DNA from: CAZPDM01 sp964585305
GTDB taxonomy: Bacteria > Planctomycetota > Uabimicrobiia > Uabimicrobiales > JABWCH01
NCBI GenBank assembly: GCA_964585305.1
Contig: CAZPDM010000008.1
Span: 1-64,000 of the forward strand
Length of the DNA: 64,000 bases
Direction: 5' to 3'
The notes below the pieces were generated by a model. It saw nothing but the letters and a program-made list of their open reading frames with translations, was not told where the DNA came from and did not search any database. The translations under genes were made by a program, and so were the position numbers. The stretch's first letter is position 1. Each line of letters starts with the position of its first letter. Below, one piece after another: positions 37,701 to 45,985 of the stretch.

Positions 37701-40537
37701 TAGAAATGGCCAAGTTACTACAACAGAAATTAAAAATTTGCAAAGAAGATAGCGATAGAATTGAACTTTATACACATCTTGGGACACTTTATGAAAAAGA
37801 ACTTGACGATCCAGACCATGCTATTGAAGCCTTCCTATATGCTTTACAAATCAATCCAGAAAGATTGGACGTTTTAAAATCTCTGGATTGGCTATATCTC
37901 CGTAAAAAGAAATGGGAGGAATTGGCAACAATCTGTGAAAAAGAAATTGTGCTTACCAATGATGCGAATGAAAAAGCTGAATTATGCTATCGTTTAGGAA
38001 TTATCAAACGGGATCGCTTTCATTCTCCAGATGAAGCACGTCAACTTTTCCTAGATGCTAATACTTATCAACCCAATATGCGCAAAGCTCTCAAAGCACT
38101 TCGTGGATTAGCAATACTTGAAGAAAATTGGACTCAAGCCGTAAAATATATCAGCATGGAAATTGCCTATATTCAAGAACCTAGCGAAAAAGTCGAGGCC
38201 CTTACAGATTTAGGTTCTCTTTATCAAAATAAACTCAAACTCATACAAAAAGCAAAAGAAGCATTTCAAATGGCTTTGGAAATTGATCCCAAATCTATTA
38301 TTGCTATCGAATCTCTAGCTGATATTCATTTCGGGCAAAAAGAATCCACACAAGCAGAAACTTTATTTGGTCGTTTGGTTTTGCTTGTTGATAAGAGTAC
38401 AACTGAGAAACTGTCTAATATATATTACAAATGGGGCGTGGTAGCAGAAACTCTCAACCGGAAAGACGATGCCATCATTCGTTATAGTAATTCACTAGAC
38501 ATCAAACAAGACAATTTGGATTCCTTAGTTGCTTTAGGTGCATTATATTTTGAACGTGCTCAATGGGGATTTGATAAAGCTCAATGGCAAGAAGCTCTCA
38601 ATATCTATGAAAAAGTTTATCAACATCCTAAATTAGAAGGCGATCAAAAGCTTGAAATCATACGACGTTTGGCGAAAATATATAGTAACTTTGGCCAATC
38701 TGATAAAGCCATTGAGTATTATCAAAAAGTACTGGCACAAATTCCAGAAGAACCTGCAAGTATCCAAGCACTTTCTAAACTTCACATTGAACGTGGAGAA
38801 GATGAAACAGCTCTCAAATATTTGCAAATTACTGCAAGAAGCGAAACCTCTACTTTCCAAGAACGCCGTAATGCCTATCTTGCTATTGCAGAAGCCCAAA
38901 CCAGATTAGAAAGACATCGTGAGGCTTTGGAAGCACGTCTTAAAGCTCTTGGTATGGGTGTAGAAGATCATAATATTTTTAGAAGTATTGGCGAAGGCTA
39001 TATCGCAGTAAAAGACTGGAACAAAGCTTACGAATTCCTTGATAAGCACTACCAATGTTTGGATACTTCTGAAACTACACAAAAGATTGAAAATCGTTGT
39101 ATTGTTGCAAAACTTACTGAAGAAGGATTCAAACAACCTGAACAAGCTATTCAAATTTATCAAGAAGTTTTAAATATAGAACCATCTTGGATCCCTGCAA
39201 TACGAGGAATCGCTGCTATATATGAAAAACAACAAAAATGGGATGTGCTAGCAACGGCATATCAAAATTTTCTCGAGAAATTACCTGAACAGCAAAATCA
39301 AGTAGCACTGCCCATTTATATTTCATTAGGAACGCTTTATTTTGAAAAACTTAACGATTCTAAAGCAGCAATTCAACAGTTTACCAAAGCTCTTACTATA
39401 GACCCAAATCACTTAGCAATTCATGCTGCTCTTGCAAATATCAAGGCAACTTCCAAAGAACTTGAGAATGAAGCTATTTTAGAACATCTTTGGTTAATTG
39501 AAAAAGAACCGGTACGATTAGCATCTTATCGTAATCTTCATAAACTTTATTTAAATCAAAACCATATAGATGAATCTCTAAGATCTTGCCGAGTTTTAGC
39601 CGTATTAGGAAATGTATTAGAATCTGAACAAAAATTTTTGGCCAATTATCCGCCTAGAAAAATTCAACCATCTATTCCATTAGAAATCTTACTTCCTTCC
39701 CTCTGGAAGAATCAGACAAGTGCTCACCGTGATCTCATGCAATTGAATGCAGACCTGATGCACAAAATCTATGCTGTGGATTTAGACCAAAAATACGGAC
39801 TCAAAAGAAAAGATCGTCTAACAAATTTAACTGCAACTACTCATATTACTCAAACTCTATGGCAAGCAGCAGAAGAACTACGAGCTATCTTAAAAATTGA
39901 AGCAATAGACATTTATCTTATGCCTAAAAAATCCCCACGTGTATATCTTGAAAACACAACACCTCCTAGCCTTATACTAAGTGGACCGCTCCTTGAAAAT
40001 TTAAATGAAGATGATATTCGTTTTATAGTTGCAAAATATATGTTCTTCCTTTGCCAAAACCAAATCTTTGCTTACAAACTCGAACCTAAAGAACTTCACC
40101 AATATTTCCGGCTCTTCCGTGAATCTATTCTCGATGAACCAACAACTCATAGTGCTGAAGACGAGGCCTTACTAAAAGCAATACAAAAAGAATTGCAACC
40201 ACTAAAAGCTATTTTCTCAACCAGCAAAATTAAGAAAAAAGATCTTGCTGAACGCGCAGAACTTTGGAATCGTCTCGCCCAAGAGGATCTCAATTCATAT
40301 CTTAGAGAAATTGATTATGCTTCTAACCGATGCGCTCTTATGTTTACAGATTCTCTCCAATTAACAATCAGTATGATCTATCGTTTTACGGTGTTACAAC
40401 AAAATGGTAAATTAGTAAAGATTGAAAAAATTGCAAGCCAAGACCTTATTAAAAATGAAGCAATCTTAGATATTTTAGCTTTTAATCTCTCTGAAGAATA
40501 CAGCAAATTGCGTAAACAAACTGGACAATTTGTATAG
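31712..40537 (+). CDS. Giant TPR protein (2941 aa) with M48-like C-terminal domain
   Basis: A single uninterrupted frame of 2941 codons. Residues to about 2590 are dozens of TPR-like helical repeats, most with a variant of KAIxxYEKxLxLDPxNxxA and paired units of 70-75 residues. There is no signal peptide or membrane helix, so it is probably cytoplasmic. The last 330 residues are different: IDIYLMPKKSPRVYLEN, PPSLILSGPLLENL and DDIRFIVAKYMFFL. They recall the C-terminal domain of large myxobacterial TPR proteins, which looks like an M48-type peptidase that has lost its HExxH motif. The start is ATG 31712, placed 7 bases after GGGAG, rather than ATG 31706, which is only 1 base away. It probably scaffolds a large complex. 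Confidence 0.88.
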   Translation: MPLTETALKQITEAFKSNPKDNTAFKALETEYSQSQSRKKLLELYLCRAEAIKNEDAPKAADLFFKSGEIQEKELGEKEAARTSYQTAFQLQPRQKNYGEVLINLYTNESNWNKCLEVLRRQLEIASKNDEKISLLGKIAEIFRDRVLNVNESKKYFRQILEIDSRNQEALNSLDKLYTKDKQWVELLEICQIGFKNSSDTVSKIKWLERCGNTCIEIPDLAKAISFFNQIIDIAPDNLTTLKRLENLHITQKNWPELIAILQKQLKFYPKPEEKNKLLLHIAQTWQEQLTNLSEAIKFYEQSLACEETDSILKTLESNYIAQKNWVKLSDIYERQSKRTQDIAIQNDLYCKIGKLAKDELQDIAKAIRWYKTAQEQNPKNIDLLRILQELYKKANDYKKLEEVYRLEIELLDEKNESDKITIFYKIAEIYRDLKDPKTQANIYEEVIQKYPSHYPTIENLKAIYTNLANYPALIKILQHEISLKAGKSSAIPVYLVTAEIWKEKLNNESKTIECFEEIIKIDPSRLDIQQKLYEYYNRVKNYNQVIISLQNILLYDPKKAEDSYLEIATLYRDNIKNIEQAIINFRNVLKVNPHQIIAIKALANLYEEQKSWAEYLEMIQKRLELSLNIEESISLYFAMCKVARLQNQAGAEEKSLLDILSLQFNQRQALEDLKILYKNQKNWEKYVHVLEREAQFFAWPLNELFTIYTNISQVYEKELKDFHKSIYFYEKALLLFPNSLETLTELERLYTQDKNYRNIIRIKEKITELSHEPGLIADNYYKIGEIYLEQLQEQENAIDSFERVVAACPENISSWQKLEILYQKHQKYEKLANCYFKQGQLSENISEKIERFIKCGQLYEEKLHNIELAIFYYEEVLHCDSKNLIAIERLMKLYQLKQQWLELCTIYQKKITNTDENQDIIRLCFELASLYRDKLHSPHKAIEIYNKILELDFSELEAINGLKEVYSQLEKYDCLEKITKTECSLTDDSNKKQELLMQMGQICEEKLFDYPIAISHYEAVLQHNPQSLDAILALRRLYYKIQDYPQVVATINDELQFTDSGEKHISLLFEKANICQNRLIDLETAIESYEKILTIDPSNHAAYREIFSIHYQQNSYAQAVIILEREIPNSSEDKQKELWTQSAKIRDEKLDDATNSKICLQQALAIDITYEPARNYLEILHHRLQEWPELIQHYQQELEFANNEERKAELLYNIGRLLEDKLNQHEQALAYYHNVVQIQPHNLITIKNIQKIYLEHQQYLELLDTYQKELAVPEIESERRIWVLLTCAELQRYYLEDYVGAIQNYLAVIEIELDPNNLQAIRGLQELYEKSGQYNDVQNMLFKELELQKDSNRLIMVHLQLACLMEEKLGSLDVAIEHFSEAHLSRPSNMPILQRLKKLLHTCKRWEAYTELVEKEILLCQQPLDRLPLHKDLQDVYDRELNLLDKAITHGEAALTIHEDDLDTIIKLESQYQRTNAAKKLVETFQRESNLWDSLPERLVFLHSESGKLLMNVLQDLPTANECFDKVIKLDPTNKDAIAALIQIRTQLKWWPDLINIYEYSAKITKNPEEIITLHLKIGELWEKELQNDSKALLSYQIVYTLDNKNYSAVNGMRKIFEREKRWGDAIEFLNVEVQLVDDKKKPPLYLKMGEYWEEKLNMLHQASTCYLKVMGHGFHRPTAERIMRIQEKVGDYSGLAEIIERDISVTQKPEEVLPKLLKLGHIFWKNLNNQEAAIDKYSSALKIDKKQMECLDALEELFTIQKKWKKLIQILNFKRDAVTDPEALTKIYLQLGEIYDAQLHIGNQAIKHYECAMELAPHNLDIIHILQRLYKEWGYYKKLIPLYQKEILIINNANNNNKIDNYDNSRILYLYGQIAECWERRLFEDEQSIRAYEKFAELDPENFVPIRALARLYKRCQYWDKMIIVYERLIAEALKNENFEEAIELLLDIGNMYRDDVNKPEEAIQSFCKVLELEPAHSEALQSLEKLYKSLNKPLEMAKLLQQKLKICKEDSDRIELYTHLGTLYEKELDDPDHAIEAFLYALQINPERLDVLKSLDWLYLRKKKWEELATICEKEIVLTNDANEKAELCYRLGIIKRDRFHSPDEARQLFLDANTYQPNMRKALKALRGLAILEENWTQAVKYISMEIAYIQEPSEKVEALTDLGSLYQNKLKLIQKAKEAFQMALEIDPKSIIAIESLADIHFGQKESTQAETLFGRLVLLVDKSTTEKLSNIYYKWGVVAETLNRKDDAIIRYSNSLDIKQDNLDSLVALGALYFERAQWGFDKAQWQEALNIYEKVYQHPKLEGDQKLEIIRRLAKIYSNFGQSDKAIEYYQKVLAQIPEEPASIQALSKLHIERGEDETALKYLQITARSETSTFQERRNAYLAIAEAQTRLERHREALEARLKALGMGVEDHNIFRSIGEGYIAVKDWNKAYEFLDKHYQCLDTSETTQKIENRCIVAKLTEEGFKQPEQAIQIYQEVLNIEPSWIPAIRGIAAIYEKQQKWDVLATAYQNFLEKLPEQQNQVALPIYISLGTLYFEKLNDSKAAIQQFTKALTIDPNHLAIHAALANIKATSKELENEAILEHLWLIEKEPVRLASYRNLHKLYLNQNHIDESLRSCRVLAVLGNVLESEQKFLANYPPRKIQPSIPLEILLPSLWKNQTSAHRDLMQLNADLMHKIYAVDLDQKYGLKRKDRLTNLTATTHITQTLWQAAEELRAILKIEAIDIYLMPKKSPRVYLENTTPPSLILSGPLLENLNEDDIRFIVAKYMFFLCQNQIFAYKLEPKELHQYFRLFRESILDEPTTHSAEDEALLKAIQKELQPLKAIFSTSKIKKKDLAERAELWNRLAQEDLNSYLREIDYASNRCALMFTDSLQLTISMIYRFTVLQQNGKLVKIEKIASQDLIKNEAILDILAFNLSEEYSKLRKQTGQFV

Positions 40538-40546
40538 TTTTTTAAT

Positions 40547-40593
40547 TTATCGAGTTCTAATTTTGTTTATTTTCCTAGCTTAGAACTCGATAA
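40547..40593 (+). terminator. Hairpin after the giant TPR gene
   Basis: TTATCGAGTTCTAA (40547-40560) pairs perfectly with 40580-40593 around a T-rich 19-base loop. It starts 10 bases after the stop and lacks a clean T-run, so it may also act as a leader for the next gene. Confidence 0.6.
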
Positions 40594-40621
40594 GAAATTT
40601 TATTTATAAAAGGTTGTTCTT

Positions 40622-42991
40622 ATGAAAAAATTAGTAGTGTTCATATTATTCTTAGCTTGCGCAAGCAGCTTAGTTTGGAGCCAAGATATTGGTTTCAACC
40701 ATCCAGAATATGGTGCATATTCTGAATTAGTTTGCGATGAATTTGATCGCGCCTCTAAACTAGGCAGTTATTATGAAGGTTCCGACGCAGTTTTTGCATT
40801 ATATTCTAAAAATGCAACCCGAGTTATGCTAGAAATCTATGCCAAACCTCATGGTGTAGCAGCTCAATACGATTATTGGATGACAAAAGGTAGCGACAAT
40901 ATTTGGCGTGTAAAAGTTGCTAATCCAAGTGATGTTGTATATTACGCTTTCCGTCTTTGGGGATTAAATTGGCCTTACACTGAAGCATGGAAACGCGGCA
41001 ATAGCGCGGCAGGATTTATCAGCGATGTGGATTCAACTGGAAATCGTTTTAACCCAAACAAAGTTGTTTATGATCCGTATGCAAAAGAAATTTCCCACGA
41101 CAAATCTAATCCTACAGTAATGACAAGTCCACATAACCCTGGGATGTTTGGTACTGGTGATGGTTTGTATCAAGGTGTTGCTCGTCGTAATTTTGATACC
41201 GGTGCATGGATTCCCAAAGCTATTTTGTTCCGTAACACTGGTGCTGGATATGGGAATAAACCATGCATTCCACAAGAAGATGCTATTATTTATGAAGCGC
41301 ATGTTCGTGGTTTGACAAACCATCCTTCTGCCAGCCGATTACAAACTATTCTTTCTGGAATCTCTGGTATGGAAGATGTTGCTAATGTTCCATCAGCCTA
41401 TCGCGGCACATACAAAGGTGCTGGATATATGGCTAAATATCTTAAAGCATTAGGATTCAATACAATTGAATTATTACCTGTACACGAAACCGACAATGAT
41501 GGAAATCCCGCCGATTCTCCAGGTGGAAATTATTGGGGCTATGCAACTTTTGGGTATTTTGCACCCGATCGTCGTTATGCTTTTGATAAATCTCCTGGCG
41601 GCCCAACTCGAGAATTTAAAGAAATGGTAAAAGCATTCCATGACGCTGGTATGGAAGTTTACTTAGATGTCGTTTATAATCATACCGGAGAAGGTGGAAA
41701 TTGGGACGCAACAGGAAAAACTGCAGATGTTGTATGCTTCCGCGGCATAGATAATTCAGAATATTATGCTCTTCCTCATGGATATCCTAGTGGCTATTGG
41801 GAATCTACCGGTTGTGGAAATAATTTAGATGCTTCTAAAGAAGTTGTCAAACAAATGGTCTGTGACTCTCTACGTTACTTTGTTGAAGAGCTAGGAGTTG
41901 ATGGATACCGTTTTGATCTTGCAACAGTTTTAGGACGCGATTTTGGTAATTTTGATTTTAATTCCAATGCAGACTTATTGCTAAGAATTGGTCGCATTCA
42001 TGGTGAAACCGATGCAGAAATGGTTGCAGAACCTTGGGATTGCCAATGGCCAGGCGGCTACCAAGTCGGGAACTTCCCATTTGGTTGGGCAGAATGGAAT
42101 GGACAATACCGCGATACTTTACGTCGCTTTGTTAAAGGCGGCGGAGTTAGTACAGGATTCTGCGATTTCTTCAATGGCAGTTACAATATGTACCAAGATC
42201 AAGGTGGTCCACATAAAACAGTTAATTTTATAGTTGCACATGATGGTTTTACACTGATGGATTTAGTTTCCTACAATAACAAAAACAATAAAATCAGTTG
42301 GCCATTTGGACCATCTGATGGCGGTAGTGATAATAATGACTCCTGGGATCATGGTGGCAATACTGCTTTACGTCGTCAACAACTCAGAAACTTCTGGACA
42401 CTTCAAATGTTTTCTCGCGGTATTCCTATGGCTGTTTATGGGGATGAATTTGCTCGTACCCAAAATGGCAATAACAATCCTTACAACATTGACTCTGTTG
42501 CCACTTGGAATAACTATGATATGATCAAATCCGACAGCCCTCATTTAGTAAGCACTGGCGATGGCGGATCGTATCATAATAATTTTGGAAAAGATGGAAA
42601 TGCTGATGGGAAAAATGCCCTATTCTTATTCGTAAAAGAACTTGTCAATTTACGAAAATCCCACAAATCCTTACATCAAAACAATTATAATGTCCCTTAT
42701 AATTTTGCAAAAGCCAATGGCGGTGGTTTAGATGGCTCAGATCGAGCTGTTCGTGTTCATATTGACGGTTCTGTAGTAGGCGACAGCGATTTCCTCGTTC
42801 TCGTTAATACTTGGAGTGATAATATTATCTTCAACATTCCAAATGCTGATTCTGGAAAACGCTGGGTACGAGTCATTGACACAGCCTCTTGGGCCGAAGC
42901 AAACAACAACTTCTGGGCCAATGATACTGCATCTGTCAGCGGCACTTACACTGTCAATAGTTGGTCAACTGTAATCTTACAAGCAAAATAA
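40622..42991 (+). CDS. Secreted GH13 isoamylase/glycogen-debranching enzyme
   Basis: A 789-aa protein with a signal peptide (about 1-20, then QD). An N-terminal carbohydrate-binding or immunoglobulin-like domain (about 40-165) precedes the GH13 barrel. Conserved regions: I DVVYNH (349-354), II GYRFDLA with nucleophile D432, III AEPWD with acid E470, IV HDGF with D541. The layout and sequence fit the isoamylase/GlgX/TreX group (GH13_11), which cleaves alpha-1,6 branches of glycogen, starch or pullulan. The signal peptide points to external polysaccharide rather than cell glycogen. Codon use is more GC-rich than neighbours, suggesting high expression. It is a single-gene unit. Confidence 0.93.
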   Translation: MKKLVVFILFLACASSLVWSQDIGFNHPEYGAYSELVCDEFDRASKLGSYYEGSDAVFALYSKNATRVMLEIYAKPHGVAAQYDYWMTKGSDNIWRVKVANPSDVVYYAFRLWGLNWPYTEAWKRGNSAAGFISDVDSTGNRFNPNKVVYDPYAKEISHDKSNPTVMTSPHNPGMFGTGDGLYQGVARRNFDTGAWIPKAILFRNTGAGYGNKPCIPQEDAIIYEAHVRGLTNHPSASRLQTILSGISGMEDVANVPSAYRGTYKGAGYMAKYLKALGFNTIELLPVHETDNDGNPADSPGGNYWGYATFGYFAPDRRYAFDKSPGGPTREFKEMVKAFHDAGMEVYLDVVYNHTGEGGNWDATGKTADVVCFRGIDNSEYYALPHGYPSGYWESTGCGNNLDASKEVVKQMVCDSLRYFVEELGVDGYRFDLATVLGRDFGNFDFNSNADLLLRIGRIHGETDAEMVAEPWDCQWPGGYQVGNFPFGWAEWNGQYRDTLRRFVKGGGVSTGFCDFFNGSYNMYQDQGGPHKTVNFIVAHDGFTLMDLVSYNNKNNKISWPFGPSDGGSDNNDSWDHGGNTALRRQQLRNFWTLQMFSRGIPMAVYGDEFARTQNGNNNPYNIDSVATWNNYDMIKSDSPHLVSTGDGGSYHNNFGKDGNADGKNALFLFVKELVNLRKSHKSLHQNNYNVPYNFAKANGGGLDGSDRAVRVHIDGSVVGDSDFLVLVNTWSDNIIFNIPNADSGKRWVRVIDTASWAEANNNFWANDTASVSGTYTVNSWSTVILQAK

Positions 42992-43010
42992 CAAATCAAA
43001 ATTTCTAAAA

Positions 43011-43052
43011 AAAAATAACCTGGAAGCTAAAAAATCTTCCAGGTTATTTTTT
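43011..43052. terminator. Bidirectional terminator
   Basis: AAAAATAACCTGGAAG pairs with CTTCCAGGTTATTTTT around a 9-base loop, ending in T7. It lies between the convergent GH13 and flippase genes and overlaps the flippase stop codon. Confidence 0.9.
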
Positions 43053-44525
43053 TATAAACGGATAAAAATTATATTTTTCTCGTATTTTTTTTATCATTTC
43101 AAGAGTGGCATTTTTATCTTCTATAGAGATAACATTATTTTTCCAAAGTGCAAATACTTGCAACAAATATGAAACTGTCCAAATTAAGGCTATTTTAAAA
43201 AATAAAGATATAGTTAAGTATGATGATATTTTATAAAAGACAGCATATATTATAAAACAGTAGGTAAATGTTTTAAAAAGTTTTTTCCAAGGTAGCCAAT
43301 CTTGAAATTTTATTTTAAGAACATGAGTAAGAATAATTGTATATATCAATGTACTCAAAGCAGTTGATAAGAAAGTCCCAAGAGCCGGGCCAAGAAGGCC
43401 TAATGAAGGAATCAGATATATTCCAAAAAGTAAGTTACAAAGTACAGTAGCCAAAGCAATATAGAATATATATTTCGTTTTATTAAGAGCTTGTAAAAAA
43501 AGATCTGGGCAATATAGCTGCAAAGGAAGTATTGAAATATATAAAGCAAAAATAGGTGTGCTGGCAATATATTTTTTTGTATAAAAAAGAAGAATAAGAT
43601 CAACATGAATCAAAAGAAAAGAAAAAAACATTGGTATTATTAGAATAGCACCTCGAATAATTTCCGTATGATAAATTTCTATGATTGTAGAATGTTCATT
43701 ATTCTGATAACATCTTACTAATTTAGGCATTAAAAGTAAACCAATGCTAAATATAATACTTTTTCCAAATGGAATTTCAATTGCACCACGGGAATATACA
43801 GCATACGTTTCAGGTAACATAAAACTTGAAATAAGAAAACTATCTAGTTTAGCAGCTATAACTAATAATGCAAAAGAAGATACTAAGGGAAAAGAATACA
43901 GTAATATTTCTTTACATAGTTTAAAATCCATCCCCAGCCATTCGCCAGCAAAATAATAACGAACTAATTTTATTAAGAAATACGTTTTAATCAATTCGAT
44001 CAAAGCATTGATCAGAAAAAGATATTTTAATTCAACATGCAAATAACTAAACATACCTAGAATAGGATACATAATAAAGGAAGAAAAAAATTCTATATTC
44101 CATATATAACATTGCTTTTTAGCAACAATAGCAACAGAAATGAAAATTTCATTAAGAGTTCTTAATGCAAGGTTTAAAATAATAACACTAAATAATGGTA
44201 TCAGATTGGGATTAGAAAATAAATCACATATAAAGTTCCAAATAAAAAAAAGTAACAAAATAAAAAAAATAATTGAGACTAAAAGCATGATAATAATATG
44301 ATACAAAACATTTTTAGGATTATCAAAATTCTTCTCAACAAAATATATTACTGCTTTCGGAAGACCAAGGGCAACCACACCATATAGTGTTGAAAAAAGT
44401 AATGTGCCTTGTTGATAAGTACCTAGTAATACATCAGAATAATAACGTGTAATAATAATACCAACTAAAATAGCCGAAAATATTTTTAATATATTGCTTA
44501 TAATCATCAAAATTCGATTTTTCAT
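43044..44525 (-). CDS. Polysaccharide flippase (Wzx-like, MOP superfamily)
   Basis: A 493-aa, very hydrophobic protein with about 14 helices. The N-terminus follows the Wzx/polysaccharide-transport pattern (NILKIFSAILVGIIITRYYS, then LGTYQQGTLLFS). Such proteins flip undecaprenyl-linked oligosaccharides across the inner membrane. No other glycan genes are adjacent, though a polyprenyl glycosylphosphotransferase lies 23 kb away. It follows the TPR lipoprotein gene by 70 bases, with a hairpin between them. Confidence 0.85.
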   Translation of the reverse strand: MKNRILMIISNILKIFSAILVGIIITRYYSDVLLGTYQQGTLLFSTLYGVVALGLPKAVIYFVEKNFDNPKNVLYHIIIMLLVSIIFFILLLFFIWNFICDLFSNPNLIPLFSVIILNLALRTLNEIFISVAIVAKKQCYIWNIEFFSSFIMYPILGMFSYLHVELKYLFLINALIELIKTYFLIKLVRYYFAGEWLGMDFKLCKEILLYSFPLVSSFALLVIAAKLDSFLISSFMLPETYAVYSRGAIEIPFGKSIIFSIGLLLMPKLVRCYQNNEHSTIIEIYHTEIIRGAILIIPMFFSFLLIHVDLILLFYTKKYIASTPIFALYISILPLQLYCPDLFLQALNKTKYIFYIALATVLCNLLFGIYLIPSLGLLGPALGTFLSTALSTLIYTIILTHVLKIKFQDWLPWKKLFKTFTYCFIIYAVFYKISSYLTISLFFKIALIWTVSYLLQVFALWKNNVISIEDKNATLEMIKKIREKYNFYPFIKK

Positions 44526-44553
44526 AACTCAATATCTTTTCTCAAAAAATATT

Positions 44554-44583
44554 CCTGTCACCTAGATTTTTCGAGGTAACAGG
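44554..44583 (-). terminator. Terminator after the TPR lipoprotein gene
   Basis: CCTGTCACCT pairs with AGGTAACAGG (one mismatch) across a 10-base loop. On the minus strand it is followed by AATATTTTTTG. It separates the lipoprotein gene from the flippase gene. Confidence 0.7.
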
Positions 44584-44595
44584 ATTCTTAACTAT

Positions 44596-45702
44596 TTAAC
44601 CTTGCTTACTTTTTTTTTGTAATATTCTTTCTATTTCCATGCGAGCTTCAACTCTTGCTCGAGAATTAGCTAAAGGATGTTTATCTAAAAATTCTTGTAG
44701 ATATTTTATTGCAAGATCTGGATTATCTTGAAGCAAAGCAATTTTTGCAAGATTACGATAGTGATTAGATAAGTCAGGGGAAACTTCAAGAAGTTTTTTC
44801 AATATTTCGCTTGCTTGATCTGCATATTTATTCATTTGAGCCTGATGTTTAGCCTTTTTACTAGGTTCTTTAGTTTCTTCTCTTAAACGTGCTTCACGGC
44901 CAGCTAATTCATAATTCCAATCGGCCATTAGAACTTCTGCTAATTGCCAATTTAAACGATTATCTTCTATAGTATCTTTAAGATTTACAACATACTGATC
45001 TAAAATTTGTTTTTTATCTTCTTTAATATCCGGTGCTGCTCGTTCTTCTTGAACTTTAGCCAGATCTTTTTGATATGCAGCAAGTTCTTGATCCATCAAT
45101 TTTATATACATTGTCATGGAATCAATCGCTTGGGGAAACTCATCGATTCCTTTTGCCGCATAAGTCATTGCAAGCATTTTATGAAGGCCATGATTACCAG
45201 TATCGATAGCAATAGCTTTTTGAAAATGAGTTTGACTTTTATTTAACCATGTCATTTTCTGGGTTTGCTCTGTTTCGATCTGCTTAACCCAGACATCAAA
45301 ATTAGTGCTATTTTCATCAACCTTTTGAGCTTTTTTAAGCATATCTGCAATTTTAGCACTGCAGTCTAAAGATTTCTTATAATATATAGCACCTAAGCCA
45401 TAATTTAGCCAAGGATCTGTATCATCAAGTTTATAGGTTTTCTGAAAAATCTCTTCGGAATCTTCAAATTGGTTTAAAAAATAAAGTGTCCAACCTTTAG
45501 AAACTAAAGCATGTTTATATTTTGGATCTATGCCTAAAGCAAAATTTAATTGAGTAAGCGCGTTCTCATACTTTCCTTTTACATAATATTCCTGGGCACG
45601 TTCCATATAGTCATCGCGTTGCTTAATCTTTTCTTGATTTAGACTACAACCCATAATATATATATAACAAAAAATAATTAGCACTATCTTAAAAATATTC
45701 AT
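44596..45702 (-). CDS. TPR lipoprotein of unknown function
   Basis: A 368-aa lipoprotein with signal MNIFKIVLIIFCYIYIMGC, lipid Cys at 19. About five TPR units follow (AQEYYVKGKYENALTQLNFA, then ALVSKGWTLYFLNQFEDSEEIF), a long charged helical stretch (about 205-290) and two more TPRs at the end. It should be membrane-anchored facing the periplasm, possibly part of an envelope assembly complex. The frame is open upstream into the hairpin repeats, but ATG 45702 gives a normal lipoprotein signal. Confidence 0.85.
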   Translation of the reverse strand: MNIFKIVLIIFCYIYIMGCSLNQEKIKQRDDYMERAQEYYVKGKYENALTQLNFALGIDPKYKHALVSKGWTLYFLNQFEDSEEIFQKTYKLDDTDPWLNYGLGAIYYKKSLDCSAKIADMLKKAQKVDENSTNFDVWVKQIETEQTQKMTWLNKSQTHFQKAIAIDTGNHGLHKMLAMTYAAKGIDEFPQAIDSMTMYIKLMDQELAAYQKDLAKVQEERAAPDIKEDKKQILDQYVVNLKDTIEDNRLNWQLAEVLMADWNYELAGREARLREETKEPSKKAKHQAQMNKYADQASEILKKLLEVSPDLSNHYRNLAKIALLQDNPDLAIKYLQEFLDKHPLANSRARVEARMEIERILQKKSKQG

Positions 45703-45715
45703 ATTTTTTTTCCAT

Positions 45716-45971
45716 AAGGTAGGAAAATATTTGTTGCGGCCTTTGATTGTACCCAATCAAAGGTTAAGCGGCAAATATTTTCCGTTAAAAAATAAAGGTA
45801 GGAAAATATTTGTTGCGGCCTTTGATTGTACCCAATCAAAGGTTAAGCGNNNNNNNNNNNNNNNNNNNNNNNNNNNNNNNNNNNNNNNNNNNNNNNNNNN
45901 NNNNNNNNNNNNNNNNNNNNNNNNNNNNNNNNNNNNNNNNNNNNNNNNNGCAAATATTTTCCGTTAAAAAT
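45716..45971. repeat. Tandem hairpin repeat, 79-bp period, split by a scaffold gap
   Basis: Each unit holds nested perfect inverted repeats. The outer arms GGAAAATATTTG and CAAATATTTTCC are at 45722-45733 and 45772-45783. The inner arms CCTTTGATTG and CAATCAAAGG are at 45740-45749 and 45754-45763, with loop TACC. The second unit starts 79 bases later and is interrupted by 100 N at 45850-45949; its right arm resumes exactly where the left stopped. The copy number is therefore unknown, at least one and probably two or more. It lies between the RNB nuclease gene and the TPR lipoprotein gene, where it could stabilise or end transcripts. It could also be a small palindromic mobile repeat. Confidence 0.8.
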
Positions 45972-45985
45972 ATTTGATTGCTTTC

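Noticed and set aside
45703..45756. Upstream extension of the TPR lipoprotein gene to a TTG at 45756.
   Set aside because: It would translate half of the hairpin repeat and bury the lipoprotein signal peptide.
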